This document shows positions 25,904 to 33,276 of a stretch of DNA of 64,000 nt, piece after piece. Positions within the stretch are counted from its first letter, which is position 1, and each line of letters opens with the position of its first letter. The position numbers and the translations under genes were made by a program. The DNA comes from Oscillospiraceae bacterium (lineage in GTDB: Bacteria; Bacillota; Clostridia; Oscillospirales; Ruminococcaceae): the NCBI GenBank assembly GCA_900768125.1, contig CAAGBS010000038.1:1-64000 (forward strand). Reading direction: 5' to 3'. The notes under the pieces are model-generated. The model saw only the letters and a list, made by a program, of their open reading frames with translations, was not told the DNA's origin and did no database searches.

Positions 25904-26083
25904 TTAATTACAAAAAAGAAACGCCACAAGATAATACCTCATGGCGTTGTTTGGATATATCATTTGTAAATAGTTGTATCCAAGCAGGCTGCAAAATACG
26001 CGCCGCAAAACCGAAAACTCCATCTGGCTGCCCTCCACGATAAAGAGGACTCTACCGATGTGTTTGTCTTTATTCAGCTTCAT
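25904..26083 (-). pseudogene. Truncated partner of the AAA ATPase (TOPRIM/RloB-like start)
   Basis: A 59-codon frame that starts inside the 3' end of the AAA ATPase gene (14-nt overlap, normal for a coupled pair). It reads HIGRVLFIVEGSQMEFSVLR, the beginning of a RloB/TOPRIM-type nuclease domain (the E in VEG is the first catalytic acid). It then ends within terminator sequence after about 40 plausible codons. The rest of the gene is missing, so the ATPase has lost its usual effector. Confidence 0.6.
25920..25951 (-). terminator. Intrinsic terminator behind the truncated gene
   Basis: On the minus strand AACGCCA and TGGCGTT pair around a 15-nt loop and are followed by TCTTTTTTG. The hairpin lies inside the last codons of the truncated frame, which shows how the deletion joined the gene to a terminator. 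Confidence 0.6.
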
Positions 26084-27248
26084 CGTTTACCTCTTTATAT
26101 CCCGGAAGCCCTCCAAATACACCGCTGACATACATCTTTTCAATATTCTGTGCAGAACGCGGCTGTTCCGATGAAAAACGCTTTACCGAACTTCCCTCTT
26201 CGTTCCGGAACTCAACAGAATATTCCTGGTCGGGACGAAGTATTGAATTACTAAGCAGATTCGTGGAATGCGAAACAAACAGCAATTGCGAGTGGTTCGA
26301 CTTCTCCATGAAGTATCTTACCAGCAGGCTTTCGAGGTCATTATGAAATCCGCTGGAAAACTCGTCAATAAGCAGCATTCCGCCGTTGTTTATAACCGTC
26401 AGGAATGACGGGAGAATACGAAGCAGGTTCTGATTACCGAGGGATTCTTCTGTAAACGGGATCGGGACCTCAATTCCTTTGCGCTTATAGAAAATGGATT
26501 TCTGGCTGTCATTATCGCCTACGACCATAACTACCCTTCCGCCTTTACTGCTGTGCTCGTATTCAATATTCTGCTCAAAGTTGTACTCGTCAAAGAAGCT
26601 GTTGATAGATTCACAGCCGCCCCTGTCAAGATAACGGATTATAGAAACATCTTCTTTTCCATAAGAAATAATGTTTTTTTCAAACAAATTAATATAAATT
26701 GAGCTTTTCAGATAATCCATCCACGCGCTCAAAACGGGATTAGAAGCAAACTTAGTATTAAAGTACAACGTACGCAGGAACAGAGTATCCTTGCCGACAT
26801 CGGAGTCGTCATAATTAACTCCGTTGGGGTCAGCGATGTATGACTTTGCGGACAAGCCCATTCTTTCAAGCATAAGAGCGTTGTCAAGATAGAGCTTTTC
26901 AGTGATCATATTCTTGGCTGCGTCGACCTCAAAATTATACTTGATTGGTTTATCTTCTATCAGGAAATCATATTCAAGGGAATAACAACTGCTCTCTCCG
27001 AATATACAACGGAACATTCCCGAATTGATATTTCTCTCCCGAAACAGAAAATCAAGAAGCACCCGGATTCCAAGAATTATGTTTGATTTGCCCGAAGCGT
27101 TTGCGCCAACGAAAATGCAGCCTTTCAGAACTCCGTTGTCCGCTACGTTCTGCGGAAGAATCGTATAGTTGGTTTTCATCAGATCGACCGTAACTTTATT
27201 CTTGAATGACTTGAAATTATTAAGCGTGATTTTAGTAAGCATATCCAT
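26070..27248 (-). CDS. AAA ATPase of the AbiL/OLD-like defence type
   Basis: A 392-residue ABC/SMC-type ATPase (AAA_15/AAA_21). It starts LTKITLNNFKSFKNKVTV, has Walker A GANASGKS (residues 48-55), Walker B GMLLIDEFSSGFH near residue 297 and the switch FVSHSTNLL. Such ATPases work with a RloB/TOPRIM nuclease in abortive-infection pairs. The partner gene here begins in the expected overlap but is cut short (25904-26083), so the system is probably inactive or uses another effector. It has its own promoter at 27283-27311. Confidence 0.85.
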   Translation of the reverse strand: MDMLTKITLNNFKSFKNKVTVDLMKTNYTILPQNVADNGVLKGCIFVGANASGKSNIILGIRVLLDFLFRERNINSGMFRCIFGESSCYSLEYDFLIEDKPIKYNFEVDAAKNMITEKLYLDNALMLERMGLSAKSYIADPNGVNYDDSDVGKDTLFLRTLYFNTKFASNPVLSAWMDYLKSSIYINLFEKNIISYGKEDVSIIRYLDRGGCESINSFFDEYNFEQNIEYEHSSKGGRVVMVVGDNDSQKSIFYKRKGIEVPIPFTEESLGNQNLLRILPSFLTVINNGGMLLIDEFSSGFHNDLESLLVRYFMEKSNHSQLLFVSHSTNLLSNSILRPDQEYSVEFRNEEGSSVKRFSSEQPRSAQNIEKMYVSGVFGGLPGYKEVNDEAE

Positions 27249-27282
27249 TCCTCCCTAACGCACCATGATTACCTGTGTAACC

Positions 27283-27311
27283 ATTATAACACAAGTTTCA
27301 TATAATTGCAA
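27283..27311 (-). promoter_or_regulatory. Promoter of the AAA ATPase gene
   Basis: On the minus strand TTGCAA (27306-27311), a 17-bp spacer and TATAAT (27283-27288). A dyad GGTTAC-ACA-GGTAATC follows the -10 box and could be an operator. Confidence 0.75.
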
Positions 27312-27383
27312 CTATTTTACGCTCATATAATGCAAAATCGTAAAAATATTACGATATATTGTCAAAAGCCACTGAATATGCTC

Positions 27384-27410
27384 AACAATGAGACATCATG
27401 TCCCATTGTT
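27384..27410. repeat. 27-bp palindrome, copy 1
   Basis: Arms AACAATGAGACAT and ATGTCCCATTGTT around a single C; one mismatch pair. It overlaps the last codons and stop of the integrase gene (NNGT-stop is encoded by it). Confidence 0.9.
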
Positions 27411-28787
27411 TGAAAAATCCTCGTCCTTTTTCCCCAGAATATCCTCGAGAGTATCCGCCGCAGCCTCGTCTGCGGAGCGAATCGCGTGCGCGTAAATATT
27501 GCCGGTAGTGGAAATACTGGAATGCCCGAGCCTGCTAGACACGGTTTTCAGCGGAACTCCCCCGGCGATGAGCAGAGTCGCGTTAGTATGCCGCAGACCG
27601 TGGATACTCACGTCCGGAAGCCCCTTGCGCACAATAAACTTATGAAACCACTTCGACAGCGCCTCGGGGTTGAGCATTCCCCCGTCCCACGCCGTGAATA
27701 TGCGGTCGCTGTCCTGCCAGAGCGAACCCAGCTCCGACTTACGCCCCTCCTGCCACCCGCGGTACTCCTCCAGCAGGTCGAGCGCGGACTTCGGCAGTCG
27801 CAGTATTCTGTGCGAGCCGTCCGTTTTCGTGTCGTCCACGAACACGCCGCGCTCCGGGGAGTACAGCAAACTCCTCTCCACGGAAATGCACCCGGTCTGC
27901 ACGTTCAAGTCCCGCCACTCCAGACCGAGCAGTTCCCCGCGGCGTAACCCCGAGTAAATCAGCATGCGCACCATCACCGAGTAGTCGTAAGGCTCGTCAG
28001 CCAGCGCCGCGATTACCTCCGAAACGCCGTCCTCGTCGAGGTAGCGGCTTTCCTTACGCCGCATTTTCGGGGGTTTAACGCGTTCGCAGGGATTCGAATA
28101 AATCACCTGCCAGCTCACCGCCGTGCTGAAAATCACGGACAATAATCGGTGGTAATGCCGTATCGTGTTCGCGGAGAGCGTCCCGCCCTCGTCCGAGGTG
28201 AACAACGCGTCGAAATCCGCTCCCAGTACCGCGCAGACCCGCCCGGCGGTGTCCCCGGTGACTTTTCCCCCCGCGAACATGCTCTGTGAAGTCCGCTTGG
28301 ATATCCCCGCCGCGCTGTAGAACGCCTTACGCGTTGCGAAGCGCTCCGCCGCCAGTTCCCCGACTAACTCGGTGGCGGTGAAATACTCGTCCCCCCGCAC
28401 GCCGACGTCCGACAGATTATCGTAGAACGCCAGCAGGTGGGTCGGGCGTATGTCCGAAATTTTCATCTTCCCGAACGCCGCGTTTATGCGCGGCAGCATG
28501 GATTTGTACCCCGTCAGCGTGGTCGCGCGGAGCTGCTTTTCCGCGTAATTATGCAGCCATTTCACAAGGAAATCTTCCATCTTCGTGGACTGGTCGAGGA
28601 CTTCCCCGCGGCGTATTTCTTCCTCAAACAGGAACGCCTGACGGGTCGCTTCCTTTTCCGCCTGCGCTTCCGTCATGCCGTAGGGCGGCTTCCAGGTGCG
28701 GGTTTTCATTATGCGCTTACCCTTGGCGTTAAAGCCGCAGGACGCGCGGAGTTCATACGCATTTCCGCGTTTGCGTTTGCTGGGCAT
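27396..28787 (-). CDS. int: Tyrosine recombinase (integrase) with an inserted HTH-like domain
   Basis: A 463-residue phage-type integrase. The order is an N-terminal arm-binding region, a core-binding domain, and the catalytic domain with Arg in YSGLRRGELLGLEW, the HGLRHTNATLL His/Arg box, GHSSISTT and the nucleophile Tyr in NIYAHA. Between the two halves of the core-binding domain lies an extra ~80-residue HTH-like stretch (GISKRTSQSMFAGGKVTGDTAGRVCAVLGADF). ATG at 28787 follows AAAGGAG; a longer frame back to 28823 would be translated from the palindrome and is rejected. It is the only integrase in the island and is presumed to recombine the ends at 8392 and 51680. Confidence 0.93.
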   Translation of the reverse strand: MPSKRKRGNAYELRASCGFNAKGKRIMKTRTWKPPYGMTEAQAEKEATRQAFLFEEEIRRGEVLDQSTKMEDFLVKWLHNYAEKQLRATTLTGYKSMLPRINAAFGKMKISDIRPTHLLAFYDNLSDVGVRGDEYFTATELVGELAAERFATRKAFYSAAGISKRTSQSMFAGGKVTGDTAGRVCAVLGADFDALFTSDEGGTLSANTIRHYHRLLSVIFSTAVSWQVIYSNPCERVKPPKMRRKESRYLDEDGVSEVIAALADEPYDYSVMVRMLIYSGLRRGELLGLEWRDLNVQTGCISVERSLLYSPERGVFVDDTKTDGSHRILRLPKSALDLLEEYRGWQEGRKSELGSLWQDSDRIFTAWDGGMLNPEALSKWFHKFIVRKGLPDVSIHGLRHTNATLLIAGGVPLKTVSSRLGHSSISTTGNIYAHAIRSADEAAADTLEDILGKKDEDFSNNGT

Positions 28788-28800
28788 TTGGTCTCCTTTC

Positions 28801-28827
28801 AACAATGGGACATGATGTCGCATTGTT
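28801..28827. repeat. 27-bp palindrome, copy 2
   Basis: Arms AACAATGGGACAT and ATGTCGCATTGTT. It lies 13 nt upstream of the integrase ATG, just before its ribosome site, a place where a bound protein would block transcription or translation of int. Confidence 0.9.
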
Positions 28828-28859
28828 TTTATTTATTGTTAAAAATACGTTTATAAGCG

Positions 28860-28950
28860 GTGGTGAACAGTTTCACCACAAGATATATCACTTAATCAAA
28901 TGCGCCGCCTTTGGCGGTGCGGCGTAAGATAGCGTGGTAAACCACGCTAT
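28860..28950. other. Cluster of three inverted repeats
   Basis: GTGGTGAA/TTCACCAC (28860-28867, 28872-28879), CCGCC/GGCGG (28905-28909, 28913-28917) and ATAGCGTGGT/ACCACGCTAT (28929-28938, 28941-28950). No gene covers this stretch. Such clusters occur at replication origins, transfer origins or integrase arm sites; nothing here decides among them. Confidence 0.5.
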
Positions 28951-28987
28951 TCCTGCCAAATGGGGAATTGCTGAAAATAACTGCCTA

Positions 28988-29014
28988 AACAATGGGACAT
29001 GATGTCTCAATGTT
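28988..29014. repeat. 27-bp palindrome, copy 3
   Basis: Arms AACAATGGGACAT and ATGTCTCAATGTT, two mismatched pairs. It is followed by TTGACA at 29017, so it lies just upstream of the putative promoter of the kinase-like gene. Confidence 0.88.
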
Positions 29015-29067
29015 TCTTGACAGCGCCCTTTATTGGGGTGTATAATGCTTAAAATGGAAGTGATAAT

Positions 29068-29711
29068 ATAACGAATTTACAATAGTCGCGGGAGCATTCG
29101 GCGTTGGGAAAAGCAGCTTTATCGGCGCGCTGGCGCCTCTCAAAAACAGCCTCGGTGAGATCATAGCTGACGACGACAAAACCGCCGTGCGCCGCATACA
29201 GTCCTGCATGGACGACGGGGCTGACTTCACACTAGAATCAACGCTGTCCGGTGAAAACACGATTGCAGTCATTAAGACCGCCGCCGAAAAAGGGTATCGG
29301 ATAACCCTCTACTACATTGCCGTAAACAGCGTGGAAGAGAGCCTGCGTCGCATTTCAAACCGCGTATGCAAGGGCGGAAGAAATGTTTCCGCTAAGGAAG
29401 TCAGACAGTCTTATCTCCACCGCTTTGAAGTTCTTCCGCTAATTCTCCCGTATTGTGATTCTGCGCGATTTTATGACAACGAAAACGGATTCCGTTATGT
29501 TGCAGAATACCGAAACGGAGAAATAACTCACGCTGAAAATTACTGCCCCGACTGGCTGAAAGAAATGAATGAGAAACTTATCCTCGCATGGGACAACGAT
29601 TTCACCAAAGTCACCGACTCCGAGCGCGAGCAGATAAAGCACGCGGAAGAAAGCGGATTTGTCAGCTCCGAGGACGTTGACTGGGATAATCTCGAAAAGT
29701 ACAATGGCTGA
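29068..29711 (+). pseudogene. Zeta-toxin-like P-loop kinase with a damaged start
   Basis: The reading frame encodes a P-loop kinase of the zeta/AAA_33 type: FTIVAGAFGVGKSSFIGAL, then DDKTAVRRIQSCMDDGADFTLESTLSG. The P-loop part (from 29073) has no ATG, GTG or TTG in frame; the first ATG is at 29187, beyond the P-loop. GGAAGTGATAATATAACGAATTT looks like GGAGGTGATAATATGACGAAATTT with ATG changed to ATA and one A lost. So the gene probably lost its start and is inactive, or makes a P-loop-less product. TTGACA and TATAAT lie upstream at 29017 and 29040. Confidence 0.65.
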
Positions 29712-29747
29712 AAAAGAATAATCCCAGCGCGCCTTACTGTGCTCTTT

Positions 29748-29774
29748 CACAATGGGACATCATGTCTCATTGTT
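29748..29774. repeat. 27-bp palindrome, copy 4
   Basis: CACAATGGGACAT and ATGTCTCATTGTT arms. It lies between the convergent 3' ends of the kinase-like gene and the 29767-30165 gene and overlaps the stop codon of the latter. Confidence 0.9.
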
Positions 29775-30165
29775 TATGTTTCCCGGTCATCATGTCAAGT
29801 GAAATCCCCGCAAGCTCGGCAATCGTGGAGCGCTCCCGGCATTCAAGCGCGAGCCACTTAACGCAGGATTCCAGCGCCTCGTCCGCGGCTCTCTGACCGA
29901 CAAGGTAGATTTCCGCAAGCTGCTTTTCGCGCTCGAATGTGTCGGCGCTGAATTCTGTACGGCGTTCCAGAGCGAGCACGGTTTCCATTCTGCGGTCAGT
30001 GGCATAATCAGAGATTTCATTCCATATCGTACGGTAAAGCCCGCTCATGTTAATGCACTGCAAAACCGTCGGGTCAAGGTCGGACATTCGGTACACTGCC
30101 TTTCTGCCCAGCGGCGAGAGATCAGCCAATCCGAAACTCGATACTTTTTCTTTTTCAGCAATCAT
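29767..30165 (-). CDS. Hypothetical protein of the island replication operon
   Basis: A 132-residue acidic, helical protein (MIAEKEKVSSFGLADLSPLG; LAEIYLVGQRAADEALESCVKWLAL). No family recognised. Starts after GAAAGGAC. It follows the DnaC-like gene on the same strand, separated by a degenerate palindrome copy, and its stop codon lies inside another copy. It could be a small replication or antitoxin-type protein; no evidence decides. Confidence 0.55.
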   Translation of the reverse strand: MIAEKEKVSSFGLADLSPLGRKAVYRMSDLDPTVLQCINMSGLYRTIWNEISDYATDRRMETVLALERRTEFSADTFEREKQLAEIYLVGQRAADEALESCVKWLALECRERSTIAELAGISLDMMTGKHKQ

Positions 30166-30183
30166 ATTTTCGTCCTTTCACTA

Positions 30184-30210
30184 AACAATGAGACATTGTG
30201 CCGCAATCTT
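30184..30210. repeat. 27-bp palindrome, degenerate copy 5
   Basis: The left arm AACAATGAGACAT is intact; the right arm is degraded (GTGCCGCAATCTT). It starts right after the stop codon of the DnaC-like gene (30211) and ends 18 nt before the start region of the next gene. Confidence 0.75.
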
Positions 30211-30804
30211 TCAGCACGCTCTCCTCCGCGATTCCCCGTCCACCACCACATGGCGGCAGCGTTCCCGCAGGCGGTCGAAAATTCTCCGCATGCCGATACT
30301 TGACTTCCACGCCTCGTCGGGGTTAAGGTTAGTCGTGACGATAAGCGGCTTTCCGGAGCGGTAGCGCTCGTCCACTATCTCAAAAAGCTTGTCGGTGGTA
30401 AAATCGTTCAGCGCCGTGGAGCCGAGGTCGTCCAGGACGAGCAGGTCAACTTTGCGTATTTTCGCGAGTATTTTCTCCGCAGATTCATAGCTGCAAAGCG
30501 CCCTTACAAGCGGCTGGAGCGTTGTCACCCACGCGGTACAGCCGCGGTCTATCACAGCATTAGCGATACAGCAAGCATAGAACGTCTTTCCCGTGCCGAC
30601 GTTCCCGGTGAACATAATTCCATGCTGCTCCAGCGCAGGCTGGAAGTTCTCCGCATACGCCCGCGCCGCTTTCGACAGGAGGTGCTCGGGACGGTTGTCC
30701 CTGTCGAAAGTCATGTTGCGGTAAGCGAGGTCGTTGAAGCAGTTGTTGCGGTTTAATTCTTCTGCAGTATCCCATAACGGTGCATTGTAATCTCTACTGC
30801 TCAT
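30211..30804 (-). CDS. dnaC: DnaC-like helicase loader ATPase
   Basis: A 197-residue AAA+ ATPase. Walker A is in GNVGTGKTFYACCIANAV (residues about 63-80), Walker B in VDLLVLDDLGSTALNDF, and sensor 1 in PLIVTTNLNPDE. IstB/DnaC-type proteins load the replicative helicase. It is 11 nt downstream of the replisome organiser, the usual order in phages. Lacks a clear N-terminal helicase-binding zinc domain. Confidence 0.88.
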   Translation of the reverse strand: MSSRDYNAPLWDTAEELNRNNCFNDLAYRNMTFDRDNRPEHLLSKAARAYAENFQPALEQHGIMFTGNVGTGKTFYACCIANAVIDRGCTAWVTTLQPLVRALCSYESAEKILAKIRKVDLLVLDDLGSTALNDFTTDKLFEIVDERYRSGKPLIVTTNLNPDEAWKSSIGMRRIFDRLRERCRHVVVDGESRRRAC

Positions 30805-30815
30805 AATTTCTCCTT

Positions 30816-31697
30816 TCAGAACGGGTAATCCGACGGGTCTACATCGCCGGACATCTCCAGGATATTCGGGTGTAATCCGCCGTTGGTGTAATCGGTCTGC
30901 GCTGGGACTGCCTGCGCGCCGTTCCGGTTGTCGTAATTGCCTTCCAGCACCTTGGTGTAATTCTCGGGCTTCATCAGCCAGTCGAACCCGGCTTTCCAGC
31001 CGGTGGAATTACGCTTCGTCAGGAAATCGGAAGCCTCCGCTTTGCGGAACAGCTCCGTTAATTTCTCCTGCCCTACAGCGTTCAGCGCGGACTGCACCGC
31101 CTTTCTGCGCGGTTCAGTCATTCCGCTGACCTTATTCAGCGAAACGCATATCGAATTGAACAGGCTGACTACCTCGTCACAGCCGCGCGTTTCCCCCGTC
31201 GGGGGTAAGGGGGCGTCTGAGTCTATCTCTGACTCTTTCTCTTTCTCTGACTCTATCTCTGTCGTCACGCTTTTTGTCACTGGTGACGTCACTGCACTGT
31301 CACACTGTGACGCAGATGTGACACCAGTTTCGTCACTTTTCTTGGATCGCAGTCGGCGCATTCGCTCGGCGCTGGAGGATTCCGACCCCATCAGCTTCAT
31401 CATCTCGGTGAGGTAGAGCCTGTCGCCGTCGAGCTCCGCAACGCGGGCTTTCGTGAGCATTTCGATGGTCTTTTTCACGCGGGCGACCGGCTCGTTTATC
31501 GCGATGGAAATCTCGTCCGCGAGCGACGGAGTGAGTTCCCCGCGCTCGATAACGCCGTTGGATTTCAGCGAATAGAGCGCCATTTCGAGGTAGGTCAGCA
31601 CCAGGCTGTCGCCGTTTTTGAACGTGCGCATTGCCTTTATGTAGGTTTCGTTGAAGAAAGTTTCCCGGAGCTTGAGCCAGAAAAATCTTTTCTCCAC
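30816..31697 (-). CDS. Phage replisome organiser-like replication protein
   Basis: A 293-residue protein. The first ~125 residues (RFFWLKLRETFFNETYIKAM...GDSLVLTYLEMALYS) match the phage replisome-organiser N-terminal domain, a winged-helix origin binder. A Ser/Thr/Glu-rich linker follows, then a DnaD-like helical C-terminus with KAGFDWLMKPENYTKVLEGNYDN, which interacts with the helicase loader. It lies directly upstream of dnaC and 2 nt downstream of the excisionase-like gene. It suggests that the excised island can replicate. Confidence 0.82.
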   Translation of the reverse strand: MEKRFFWLKLRETFFNETYIKAMRTFKNGDSLVLTYLEMALYSLKSNGVIERGELTPSLADEISIAINEPVARVKKTIEMLTKARVAELDGDRLYLTEMMKLMGSESSSAERMRRLRSKKSDETGVTSASQCDSAVTSPVTKSVTTEIESEKEKESEIDSDAPLPPTGETRGCDEVVSLFNSICVSLNKVSGMTEPRRKAVQSALNAVGQEKLTELFRKAEASDFLTKRNSTGWKAGFDWLMKPENYTKVLEGNYDNRNGAQAVPAQTDYTNGGLHPNILEMSGDVDPSDYPF

Positions 31698-31699
31698 GC

Positions 31700-32008
31700 T
31701 TATCCTATCCTCCTTATTCCCTTAGCGGGACGTGCGAACGACGGCTTTTCGGCAGGCTCTGCAGGAATCACGGGCTTACCATCCTCGGGAGCCAGCGTGC
31801 ACGCCGCGAAGAACTCGCTCATGCTGTCTACGTTCACGAATATCCTCCCGCCGATACGTACTGCCTTTATCTTGCCCTCCTCCGCGAGGACTCTCACGGC
31901 GTACCGTGTCAGTCCGAAAAGCTCAGCGGCTTTCGTGATGTTCTCCATGTGCGGCAGGGACTTCGGCTCGGTTACTGTGGTTTCGTTGGTGGTGATGTTT
32001 TCTGACAT
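31700..32008 (-). CDS. Excisionase-like helix-turn-helix protein
   Basis: A 102-residue protein. ATG 32008 (MSENITTNET) follows GAAAGGAG; a longer start at 32026 is less likely. Central HTH_17: ENITKAAELFGLTRYAVRVLAEEGKIKAVRIGGRIFVNVDSMSEFF, as in excisionases and MerR-like DNA benders. It is the first gene of the minus-strand replication/integration operon, so it may be an Xis, an activator, or both. Confidence 0.75.
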   Translation of the reverse strand: MSENITTNETTVTEPKSLPHMENITKAAELFGLTRYAVRVLAEEGKIKAVRIGGRIFVNVDSMSEFFAACTLAPEDGKPVIPAEPAEKPSFARPAKGIRRIG

Positions 32009-32029
32009 TTTGGGTGCTCCTTTCAATTA

Positions 32030-32377
32030 ACTAGGGTCGCACGGCGTTTCCCGTGCTTTTCCGTAAGTCCATGATATATCCCTTGGAACTGCAATTTACT
32101 GCAAAGTTCTCAAGAAACTTGCCAATAGTGTTTCGACGAGATATGTGGTTTCCTCAACTTTCTTTATATGCGCACTTGACTTTACGTTGTGAATATGATA
32201 TAATACTACACAGATATTATTGATTTATCAATCTTCCACCATGTTGTGTACTCAATCGCAATTAACAAGTCTGTTGAGAAAATCGCAATCGATAGAGGTA
32301 TTATATATCATTTTGCGTGAGGTGTCAACTGGTTTACCTAATTTTCGTGAACTTTTGCCAATTTCCAAGGAGAAAAT
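32030..32377. promoter_or_regulatory. Divergent control region between xis-like gene and repressor
   Basis: Plus strand: TTGACT (32176-32181), 17 bp, TATAAT (32199-32204), giving a leader of about 165 nt before the repressor ATG (32378). In the leader, AATCGCAAT occurs twice (near 32256 and 32280). Toward the xis-like gene there are two TTGCAGT copies (minus strand, 32088-32105). These repeats are candidate operators of a lysogeny-type switch. Confidence 0.6.
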
Positions 32378-33214
32378 ATGGGCGTTTTAGATAAAATTAT
32401 GCTTTTGATGACTGAAAAAGGATATAATCAGCTATATATTACAGAATATCTAGGTGTTGACCGCAGCATTTTCAGCACATGGAAAAACGGAAAATCCAAG
32501 TCATATATGAAATACCTGCCACAGCTTGCTGACCTTTTCGGAGTATCACTCGACTGGCTCATTGGCAAAACCGAGGAAAGGAATCAATCTCAACATACCG
32601 CTCCGAAAATAAGATATGTCAATACCCGTGCCGAAGATTTGGGCACTTCTGTTATTCTAGCGTCCGGCATAAGCATGAGGGTGCGTAAGAATTACGTATT
32701 CTTTGCTTCCAAACGCGGAGAAACACTTAAAGTCGCACTGGAAAAAGCGGGAACTTCCCCTAAATTTCTTGATTCTCTGACCAAAGACGGAAAGGTCTCC
32801 GTAGCCGATCTCATGCTCGCGGCAAACTATTTTGATGTAGAATTTGAACTTATTATCAGCTACGACCTCACTAAATCCACCGGCAGAAACATTGCGAAAT
32901 GGTTTGACGAACGTCCTTTTGACGCGAACAAAATCGCACTGCTAGGACAGTCTGTCGATAAAATAAAAATGTGGCTCTCACAAGGTTATTGTCCGGATCC
33001 TGCGGAACTTGAACTTATCGCAGACGCATTTGGCGTGAGTATCATCGAACTTCCCATTCCGTATGACGAGATTCAAGAAATGATGAGTGTAAAAACGCTC
33101 ATTTCCAATGATGATGTACAGTTACTCCGTGCCGCCGCTAAACTCAATCCACAAGGAAGAGAAAGAGTACGGCAGTATACTCAGGAAATGGCAGAAGTTT
33201 ACCCGAAAAAATGA
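32378..33214 (+). CDS. Island repressor-like protein with three HTH domains
   Basis: A 278-residue protein. The N-terminal XRE HTH is clear (LMTEKGYNQLYITEYLGVDRSIFSTWKNGKSKSY...SLDWLIG). Two further HTH-like units follow: KVALEKAGTSPKFLDSLTKDGKVSVADLMLAANYFDV (near residue 120) and NKIALLGQSVDKIKMWLSQGYCPDPAELELIADAFGV (near residue 188). It has no peptidase tail. It is divergent from the xis-rep-dnaC operon, the place of a lysogeny or satellite master repressor. Starts after AAGGAG. Confidence 0.75.
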   Translation: MGVLDKIMLLMTEKGYNQLYITEYLGVDRSIFSTWKNGKSKSYMKYLPQLADLFGVSLDWLIGKTEERNQSQHTAPKIRYVNTRAEDLGTSVILASGISMRVRKNYVFFASKRGETLKVALEKAGTSPKFLDSLTKDGKVSVADLMLAANYFDVEFELIISYDLTKSTGRNIAKWFDERPFDANKIALLGQSVDKIKMWLSQGYCPDPAELELIADAFGVSIIELPIPYDEIQEMMSVKTLISNDDVQLLRAAAKLNPQGRERVRQYTQEMAEVYPKK

Positions 33215-33221
33215 TATAGTA

Positions 33222-33256
33222 AAAGCGCCCTGCAATCAGCAAGGCGCTTTGTTTTT
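33222..33256 (+). terminator. Intrinsic terminator of the repressor gene
   Basis: AAAGCGCC (33222-33229) and GGCGCTTT (33243-33250), followed by GTTTTTAG. It also separates the repressor from the convergent dnd operon. Confidence 0.82.
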
Positions 33257-33276
33257 AGGCGAACGAGATTCAAATA

